A stretch of 64,000 nucleotides of DNA, taken from Streptomyces soli (GTDB taxonomy: Bacteria; Actinomycetota; Actinomycetes; Streptomycetales; Streptomycetaceae). The translations under genes and the position numbers were made by a program. Position 1 is the first letter of the stretch, and each line of letters begins with the position of its first letter. The stretch covers positions 25,514-89,513 of the forward strand of contig NZ_RJVR01000309.1 in assembly GCF_003999195.1 (NCBI RefSeq), in the 5' to 3' direction. Positions 58,257 to 64,000 of the stretch are shown here, one piece after another. Under the pieces are notes generated by a model. That model was not told the origin of the DNA and did no database searches. It worked only from the letters and a program-made list of their open reading frames with translations.

Positions 58257-59696
58257 TCAGCGGCAGCCACAGTTCGCGACGGCCGCGGCGAGGCGGTCCA
58301 GGGAGGAGACGGCGGCGGTCGGGTCGGTGGTGCCGGAGGTGAGGAAGGCGAAGGTCAGGAGGCGGCCGTCGGCGTCGACGACGGTGCCGGCGAGGGCGTT
58401 GACGCCGGTGAGGGTGCCGGTCTTGGCGCGGACGAAGCCGGCGCCGACGCGGCGGACGCCGGCGGAGAAACGGTTGCGCAGGGAGCCGGAGAAGGCGGCG
58501 ACCGGGAGGCCGGTGAGGACGGGGCGGAGCTCGGGGTGGTGGGAGGAGCCGGCGAGGACGAGGAGGCCGGCGAGTTGCTGGGCGGAGAGGGCGTCGCGGT
58601 GGTTGAGGCCGCTGCCGTCGGTGAACCGGGCGCCGGTGAGGTCGACGCCGAGGTGCTTGAGGGTGGCAGCGATGGCCTGGGCCCCGCCGGAGAAGGAGGC
58701 GGGTCGGCCGGAGGCGATGGCGGCCTGGCGTGCGAGGGCCTCGGCGATGTCGTTGTCGCTGTTGGTGAGCATGCGCTCGACCAGGTCGGACAGCGGTACG
58801 GACTGCACCTCCGCCAGCTCGCCGCCGGAGGCCTTCGCGGCGGACGGGGTGCCGGTGACCTTGATTCCCCGGCCCTCCAGCAGGGCCGCGAAGGAGTTCG
58901 CCGCCGACTGCGCGGGGTCCCAGGAGCGGGCCGCCGGGCCCTGGTACGTGGAGCCGTCGGCACGGCCCTCGTCGGCCATCAGGGCGGTGACGGGGGCGAG
59001 GTTGTCGTTGTGGCCGATCGGATGGACGGAGGGGCCGCTGTAGAGCGAGGTGTCGTACGAGAGCCGGACCGTCGTCTCGCCCTTCGTGAGCAGCGCGCGG
59101 GCCGTGTCGTCGGCCAGCGTCCGCAGGGACGCCGCGTCGTAGCCGCCACCGGCCTGGGCGCGGGCGGTGAGCGTGGGGTCGCCGCCGCCGACGAGGGTGA
59201 TGCGGCCGCCGTCGCGGGCGGCGACGACGCTGGTGGTGAAGGTGTGGTCGGGGCCGAGCAGCGACAGGGCGGCGACAGCGGTCGCGATCTTCGTGGTGGA
59301 GGCGGGGGTCCCGGCCCTGGCGGCGTCGTAGCCGTAGACCGTACGCCCCGTGGTGGCGTCGATGACCGCGGCCGTACGGACCGGGCCGAGCCCGTCCGCG
59401 TCGAGCAGCGGGGCGAGGGTGTCGGCCAGGCCCGCCCGGGTGGGGAGGGGGACGCCGGAGGAGCCGGACGCGGCGGTGAGGACGTCGGAGGCCAGGGGCG
59501 CCGTGGCGGCCTCCGGCACCTTGGAGGCACTGCGCTGCGAGGCCTGCGACGACGCGTCCCGGGAGGCGGCAATCGCCCGTTCGGCCGTACGCTGACCTGA
59601 CTCCCACGGGCCCGACGCGGCCACCGCCACGAGCGCCACTGCGAGGCCGACCCCGGCGGACACCGCCGTCACCTGCCAATTCCTGGTGAGCGGCAC
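58257..59696 (-). CDS. D-alanyl-D-alanine carboxypeptidase/endopeptidase (PBP4/DacB, S13)
   Basis: Penicillin-binding protein of about 479 residues that trims or cleaves peptidoglycan cross-links. Seen: an N-terminal signal-anchor (NWQVTAVSAGVGLAVALVAV), the SxxK motif GTPASTTKIATAVAALSL at residues about 129-146, SDN motif in MLTNSDNDIAEALARQAA near 306 and KTG motif FVRAKTGTLTGVNALAGTV near 415. The C-terminus has paired Cys (NCGCR). GTG 59696 with an AAAGGGG site is favoured over GTG 59741. It is divergent from ppa. Confidence 0.92.
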   Translation of the reverse strand: MPLTRNWQVTAVSAGVGLAVALVAVAASGPWESGQRTAERAIAASRDASSQASQRSASKVPEAATAPLASDVLTAASGSSGVPLPTRAGLADTLAPLLDADGLGPVRTAAVIDATTGRTVYGYDAARAGTPASTTKIATAVAALSLLGPDHTFTTSVVAARDGGRITLVGGGDPTLTARAQAGGGYDAASLRTLADDTARALLTKGETTVRLSYDTSLYSGPSVHPIGHNDNLAPVTALMADEGRADGSTYQGPAARSWDPAQSAANSFAALLEGRGIKVTGTPSAAKASGGELAEVQSVPLSDLVERMLTNSDNDIAEALARQAAIASGRPASFSGGAQAIAATLKHLGVDLTGARFTDGSGLNHRDALSAQQLAGLLVLAGSSHHPELRPVLTGLPVAAFSGSLRNRFSAGVRRVGAGFVRAKTGTLTGVNALAGTVVDADGRLLTFAFLTSGTTDPTAAVSSLDRLAAAVANCGCR

Positions 59697-59783
59697 CCCG
59701 GACCAGCCCCTTTCGCGATCACACAGTTGCGTGGGAGACACTTAATCACCAGAAGTATGTGCTGATCATGGAGGAGTGGAGTC

Positions 59784-60278
59784 TTGGAGTTCGACGTCAC
59801 GATCGAGATCCCGAAGGGTTCCCGGAACAAGTACGAGGTGGACCACGAGACCGGTCGTATCCGCCTGGACCGCCGGCTCTTCACTTCGACCAGCTACCCG
59901 GCCGACTACGGCTTCGTGGAGAACACCCTCGGCGAGGACGGCGACCCGCTCGACGCCCTGGTCATCCTGGACGAGCCGACCTTCCCCGGCTGCCTCATCA
60001 AGTGCCGCGCCATCGGTATGTTCCGGATGACGGACGAGGCCGGCGGCGACGACAAGCTGCTGTGCGTCCCGGCGTCCGACCCGCGCGTGGAGCACCTGCG
60101 TGATATTCACCACGTGAGCGAGTTCGACCGGCTGGAGATCCAGCACTTCTTCGAGGTCTACAAGGACCTGGAGCCCGGCAAGTCCGTCGAGGGCGCCAAC
60201 TGGGTCGGCCGGATCGAGGCGGAGGCCGAGATCGACGCCTCCTACAAGCGCCTCAAGGAGTCCGGCCAGGCGCACTGA
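59784..60278 (+). CDS. ppa: Inorganic pyrophosphatase
   Basis: Family I soluble pyrophosphatase of 164 residues, hydrolysing PPi to drive biosynthesis. Seen: FDVTIEIPKGSRNKYEVDHE at the start, YPADYGFVENTLGEDGDPLDAL near 40 with the metal-binding aspartates, and IGMFRMTDEAGGDDKLLCVP near 79. TTG at 59784 is the start, with GGAGGAG in front and the fold beginning right there; a TTG start is unusual for so highly expressed a gene. Followed by a terminator. Confidence 0.96.
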   Translation: MEFDVTIEIPKGSRNKYEVDHETGRIRLDRRLFTSTSYPADYGFVENTLGEDGDPLDALVILDEPTFPGCLIKCRAIGMFRMTDEAGGDDKLLCVPASDPRVEHLRDIHHVSEFDRLEIQHFFEVYKDLEPGKSVEGANWVGRIEAEAEIDASYKRLKESGQAH

Positions 60279-60296
60279 CACCTGGTCCGCGCGTTC

Positions 60297-60330
60297 TGCG
60301 GGCGGCGCCCCGCGCGGGGTGCCGCCCGCA
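60297..60330. terminator. Bidirectional terminator between ppa and the ThrE-like gene
   Basis: TGCGGGCGGCGCCCC pairs with GGGGTGCCGCCCGCA (one G-U) around GCGC. It lies 19 bases past the ppa stop and 7 bases from the convergent stop. Confidence 0.85.
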
Positions 60331-60336
60331 CACGTG

Positions 60337-61965
60337 TCAGAAGCCGCGCGTGCGCTTTGCCGCGCGGCGTCGCGCCGGGTCGGACGTGGCCGGCACCGGA
60401 CCCGGCACCTTGAGGAACATCCGGGCGATCTCGCCACCTAGGTTGACCCCGATCGCCACCGCGAGCGCCAGCGCCGCCGCCTTCGTGAGCGAGGCCGCGC
60501 CCTGGCTCAGGTGGCCCTGCGTGAGGCCGAGGAGGCCGAAGTACGTCGCCGAGCCGGGCAGCAGCGGGCCGATGGCGGCGGTGACGTACGGCAGCGCGGA
60601 GGCGTGCCGGTGCCGCGAGAGCAACTGCCCGAACAGGCCGACCAGGCCCGCCGCGACGGCGGTCGCGGCGACCGGGGACATGCCGACGTCCTGGTGCAGC
60701 ACGCCGTAGACGGTCCAGGCCACGCCGCCGTTGAGGGTGGCGAGCGGTAGCACCTCGCGCTCGCACTGCAGCAGCACCGCGAAGGCAAGACTGAGCGCCA
60801 TGGCCGCGACCAGCTGCACAGGGGCGTTCTCGTACGTACTCAGCGACTGCTGCGGGTCGAGTACGGCGCCGAGGCTGACGCCCGCGTACAGGACGAGGGT
60901 GACGCCGACGACGATGCCGGTGAAGAGGTACATGACCTCCAACAGCCGGGCCGAGGCGGTGATGTAGAAGCCGGTCAGCCCGTCCTGGACGGCGGCGACC
61001 AGCGCTCGGCCCGGGATGAGGGCGAAGAGGCCACCGGTGATCACCGCGGAGGCCTGGATGGTGGACGTGCCGGGGAGGTAGTGGCCGAAGCGGTCCACCA
61101 GGACCCCGAAGACGGCCGCCGGCATCGCGGCGGCGGTGAACTGGTAGAACTCCGGCAGCCCGCGTCCCGCGCACAGCCAGGCCAGCCGGTCGCCGAGCAT
61201 CGCGCCGATCGCCGCGATCAGGAAGACCAGCGGGCCGCCACCGCCCACCAGCATGCTCGCCGCGCCGGCCAGCAGCCCGGCGGACGCGGTCAGCAGCCAG
61301 CCCGGGTACGGGTGGCGGTTGCGGCGGATCTCGGCAAGGCGGCGGTAGGCGTCCTCAAGGGTCAGCTCGGAGGTGGTGATGTCGTCCACGAGCCGGAAGA
61401 CGGCGGCGAGGCGGGTGTAGTCGGTGCCCCGGCGGCGTACGGTCCGGTTCGCGGTGACCGGCGGGTCGATGAGGGATGGCTGGTACGAGATCCCCAGCAG
61501 CGTGAAGGTCACCGTCGGCTCGACCCGGGCCAGCCCGTAGGCGTGCGCCACGCCCAGCATCGCGGCCTCCACGTCCTCCGCGCCCTCGCCGCCCGCCAGC
61601 AGCAGCTCCCCGATCCTCAGGGTCAGGTCCAGCACGCGCGGCACCGGCGGCCCCGCCTCGGAGCGCTCGGCGGCCTGCTCCGGCGCGGGCCGGTCGGTGA
61701 CCGACATCCGCAGCATCGCCCGCATTCGGTCCGGCCAGGGCGTCTCCTTGGACAGGCTGACGACCGGTATGCCGGTGGGCGGGGTGAAGGCGGGGAACCA
61801 CGCCTGCGCCTGGGCGCCGGGAGGCGTGTTGGGAGACGTGCCCGTCGTGCTGGGCGGCGCGAAGGCGGAGCCCTCCGGCTCGGGCTCAGCCGGCAGGTCC
61901 ACACCCAGCGGTGGCGTGAACTCGGAGCGGACCTCGTCCGAATCCGGCTTGCCCTCGTCCACCAC
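60337..61965 (-). CDS. Threonine/serine exporter family protein (ThrE)
   Basis: Membrane protein of about 542 residues. After a long hydrophilic N-terminus, RVLDLTLRIGELLLAGGEGAED near residue 130 begins the ThrE domain, which in this family includes LVDDITTSELTLEDAYRRLAE, and about ten hydrophobic helices follow (for instance GWLLTASAGLLAGAASMLVG and LNGGVAWTVYGVLHQDVG). Corynebacterial ThrE exports threonine and serine. The start is uncertain; GTG 61965 has an AAGGG site, while GTG 62004 or 62085 would extend it into the neighbouring gene. Confidence 0.85.
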   Translation of the reverse strand: MVDEGKPDSDEVRSEFTPPLGVDLPAEPEPEGSAFAPPSTTGTSPNTPPGAQAQAWFPAFTPPTGIPVVSLSKETPWPDRMRAMLRMSVTDRPAPEQAAERSEAGPPVPRVLDLTLRIGELLLAGGEGAEDVEAAMLGVAHAYGLARVEPTVTFTLLGISYQPSLIDPPVTANRTVRRRGTDYTRLAAVFRLVDDITTSELTLEDAYRRLAEIRRNRHPYPGWLLTASAGLLAGAASMLVGGGGPLVFLIAAIGAMLGDRLAWLCAGRGLPEFYQFTAAAMPAAVFGVLVDRFGHYLPGTSTIQASAVITGGLFALIPGRALVAAVQDGLTGFYITASARLLEVMYLFTGIVVGVTLVLYAGVSLGAVLDPQQSLSTYENAPVQLVAAMALSLAFAVLLQCEREVLPLATLNGGVAWTVYGVLHQDVGMSPVAATAVAAGLVGLFGQLLSRHRHASALPYVTAAIGPLLPGSATYFGLLGLTQGHLSQGAASLTKAAALALAVAIGVNLGGEIARMFLKVPGPVPATSDPARRRAAKRTRGF

Positions 61966-62056
61966 GTCTGTGCCCTTCGCTGCGCTTTGCCGTACTGCGC
62001 TCACCTTGCCGGATCGCGGTGCGGCATGCGCGACGGGGGGTGCGGAGTTCGGGACC

Positions 62057-62773
62057 TCAGCGGCGGTTCGCCCGGTGGCGGCCACCTCCGCGCTGGACGG
62101 GGCCCTGGGCGGGACCGTGGTTGTCGGGGCCTGCCGCGGGCGCCTTCTTGGCCTTGCCGCGGGCCCGCAGGTACTCGATGACGATCGGCACGACCGAGAC
62201 GGCGACCACGCCGATGAGGATCAACTCGATGTGCTTGTTGACGAAGGCGAACTTGCCGAGCCAGAAGCCGAGGAGGGTGACGCCGCCGCCCCATAGCGTG
62301 CCGCCGATGACGTTGTAGGTGACAAAGGTGCGGTAGTTCATGCGGCTGACGCCGGCGATGATCGGCGTGAAGGTCCGGATGACGGGGACGAAGCGCGCAA
62401 GGACGATCGACTTACCGCCGTACCTCTCGAAGAACTCGTGCGCCTTCTCGATGTTCTCCTGCTTGAAGAGCTTGGAGTCCGGCCGCCGGAAGAGCGAGGG
62501 CCCGACCTTCCGGCCGAAGAGGTAGCCGACCTGGTCACCGGCGATCGCCGCGACGATCACCATCAGGGCCACCGCCCAGATCGGCCAGTTCAGCTTGCCA
62601 CCGGCAACGAGGAGGCCGCCGGTGAAGAGGAGGGAGTCACCCGGGAGGAAGAAGCCGATGAGCAGACCTGACTCGGCGAAGACGACCACCAGAAGGCCGA
62701 TGAGGCCGGCCGACGAGATGAGGTAGTCGGGGTCGAGCCATTGCGGGCCCAGGGCGAGGTTCGTCACTCGCAC
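62057..62773 (-). CDS. DedA family membrane protein
   Basis: Protein of 238 residues of the DedA family, implicated in lipid-carrier or membrane lipid flipping. Seen: GLLIGFFLPGDSLLFTGGLL near 37, GDQVGYLFGRKVGPSLFRRP near 79, FFERYGGKSIVLARFVPVIR near 114 and TFTPIIAGVSRMNYR, the conserved RxxPxxR-type region of the family. The C-terminal 35 residues are basic and low in complexity. Two GTG starts (62773, 62767) are possible. Divergent from the ABC ATPase gene. Confidence 0.9.
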   Translation of the reverse strand: MRVTNLALGPQWLDPDYLISSAGLIGLLVVVFAESGLLIGFFLPGDSLLFTGGLLVAGGKLNWPIWAVALMVIVAAIAGDQVGYLFGRKVGPSLFRRPDSKLFKQENIEKAHEFFERYGGKSIVLARFVPVIRTFTPIIAGVSRMNYRTFVTYNVIGGTLWGGGVTLLGFWLGKFAFVNKHIELILIGVVAVSVVPIVIEYLRARGKAKKAPAAGPDNHGPAQGPVQRGGGRHRANRR

Positions 62774-62895
62774 AAAGTATCAACGGTGTCTTGACCAAAC
62801 CGTTCCCAGTCCGGGAACCGTGCACTACCTTCGGCGCAAGCGATTCCCCCTGCACCACCGCAAGTCACCTGTAACAGCTGATTCCGGCGGACCCC

Positions 62896-64000
62896 ATGAC
62901 TCGCGCCATCGCACTGCACGACGTGTCCAAGGTCTACGGCCGCAACGTCCGCGCCGTGGACCGCTTCTCACTGGCCATCGACCCCGGTGAGTTCCTGGTG
63001 CTGCTCGGCCCGTCCGGCTGCGGCAAGTCGACCGTCCTGCGCATGATCGCCGGGCTGGAGGAGATCACCAGCGGCGAACTTCTGCTCGACGGCGAGTACG
63101 CCAACGACCTGGCACCCGGCGACCGCCGCATGGCGATGGTCTTCCAGAACTTCGCCCTCTACCCGAGCATGACCAGCCGCCAGAACATCGGCTTTCCGCT
63201 CCGCTTCGAGATGCCGGGCGAGGATTCCGGGCCCAGGGTCGACGAGACGGCCCGCACTCTCGGCATCGAGGACATCCTCGACCGCTATCCGGCGCAGCTG
63301 TCGGGCGGTGAGCGGCAGCGGGTCGCAATGGGGCGGGCGATATCCCGGCACCCGTCCGTCTTCCTGATGGACGAGCCGCTGTCGAACCTCGACGCGAAGC
63401 TGCGCTCGCATCTGCGGGCCGAGATCTCCCGCCTGACCCGGGGGATGGGCGTGACTACGGTCTACGTGACCCACGACCAGGCCGAGGCGATGTCGCTGGG
63501 CGACCGCGTGGCGATCATGCGCAGCGGCGTGCTCCAGCAGGTCGGCAGCCCCCGGGAGGCGTATCACCTCCCCGAGAACGTCTTCGTGGCCGCCTTCATC
63601 GGCACGCCCCGCATCAACCTCCTCCAGGCCACCGTGCTGGCCCCGCTCGGCGGCGGGATCTGGATCGACTTCGGGCGGCAGCGGCTCGGGCTGCAGGAGC
63701 CGCTGAGCCAGGACCACCAGCTGCTGCGGATCCAGCAGGGCCGGCAGATCATCGTCGGCCTGCGCTCGGAGGCCGTACGGATCGCACAGCCGAGCTCCGC
63801 GCACGCGGGTGAGGTGGTGCTGAGCGGCATCGTCGAACATGTGGAGTACCAGGGCCACGAGTCGCTGGTGCACCTCAACACCGGCTCGCGGCCGGCCGTC
63901 GTACCCGAGCTGGAGGCACCCAGGCCGGCGCCCTCGCGTGCGGCGCGCACGGCGGCCAGGCGAGCGGGCGCCGGCGGCTTCGGGCGGCTGGTGCAGCGCG
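62896..64000 (+). CDS. ABC transporter ATP-binding protein, MsiK/UgpC type (partial)
   Basis: Sugar-type ABC importer ATPase; the gene runs off the right edge after about 368 codons. Seen: Walker A LLGPSGCGKSTVLRMIAGLE near residue 37, Q-loop MVFQNFALYPSMTS near 80, signature LSGGERQRVAMGRAI near 134, Walker B VFLMDEPLSNLDAKLR near 154, D-loop and H-loop YVTHDQAEAMSLGD, then a C-terminal TOBE region beginning near 285. MsiK energises several sugar importers in Streptomyces, so this could be a shared ATPase or one dedicated to a nearby transporter out of view. Confidence 0.92.
   Translation, partial: MTRAIALHDVSKVYGRNVRAVDRFSLAIDPGEFLVLLGPSGCGKSTVLRMIAGLEEITSGELLLDGEYANDLAPGDRRMAMVFQNFALYPSMTSRQNIGFPLRFEMPGEDSGPRVDETARTLGIEDILDRYPAQLSGGERQRVAMGRAISRHPSVFLMDEPLSNLDAKLRSHLRAEISRLTRGMGVTTVYVTHDQAEAMSLGDRVAIMRSGVLQQVGSPREAYHLPENVFVAAFIGTPRINLLQATVLAPLGGGIWIDFGRQRLGLQEPLSQDHQLLRIQQGRQIIVGLRSEAVRIAQPSSAHAGEVVLSGIVEHVEYQGHESLVHLNTGSRPAVVPELEAPRPAPSRAARTAARRAGAGGFGRLVQR

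Overview
The window is high-GC chromosomal DNA from an actinomycete, almost certainly a Streptomyces or close relative. The evidence is strong GC bias at third codon positions, frequent GTG starts, GTGA/ATGA translational couplings, futalosine-pathway menaquinone genes, lineage-typical families (DUF2530, DUF2771, DUF3027, DUF3180, DUF3263, DUF4031, DUF5753, DUF6247), a solo groEL with CIRCE operators, and a DasR-type operator before nagKA. No tRNA, rRNA, CRISPR array, intact transposon or prophage was seen. This is a core-chromosome segment with local decay scars and several families of dispersed palindromic repeats.

Left part (1-23.8 kb): a partial purine permease, a CtpE-like P-type ATPase, relics of secreted proteins, a sacsin-like ATPase, DUF3027, an MFS protein, and a lipoprotein followed by mqnB and mqnD of the futalosine menaquinone pathway. 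mqnD carries an in-frame insertion of a dispersed repeat. Next come a cold-shock protein, a HAD phosphatase with a membrane protein, a helicase-associated protein with a WYL-like tail, a VanZ protein, an XPB helicase, a HelR/HelD-type RNA polymerase recycling ATPase and an aldo/keto reductase.

Middle part (23.9-44.4 kb): murQ coupled to an RpiR regulator (amino-sugar recycling), cutC, an old yellow enzyme, groEL with two tandem CIRCE operators, a cold-shock gene, and thrC with a MoaD/ThiS-type sulfur carrier behind a SAM-I riboswitch. These are followed by gpgS (glucosylglycerate), otsA and later otsB (trehalose), a deletion scar joining a truncated RsbW-like ATPase to a truncated DUF5753 regulator, a DUF6247 gene pair whose second gene has an in-frame stop near its end, a MidA-type methyltransferase, a membrane-anchored CBM35-like protein, and nagK-nagA behind a DasR-like operator.

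Right part (44.4-64 kb): an orphan nuoD-like gene, a coiled-coil membrane protein, a decayed osmoprotectant-binding protein, an MprF/LysX-like protein, the folate cluster folP-NTF2-folB-folK-DUF3180 converging on folE, then ftsH, hpt, tilS, a zinc metalloprotease and a D-Ala-D-Ala carboxypeptidase. Divergent from the last is ppa, followed by a ThrE-type exporter, a DedA protein and the start of an MsiK/UgpC-type ABC ATPase.

The main themes are folate and menaquinone cofactor synthesis, amino-sugar recycling, compatible solutes, transcription and DNA repair maintenance, and purine salvage. The most unusual observations are the repeat insertion inside mqnD, a 56-bp palindrome that exists intact at one site and split by another repeat at a second, the SAM riboswitch whose closing stem lies against the thrC ribosome-binding region, and the deletion and nonsense scars around 37-38.3 kb.
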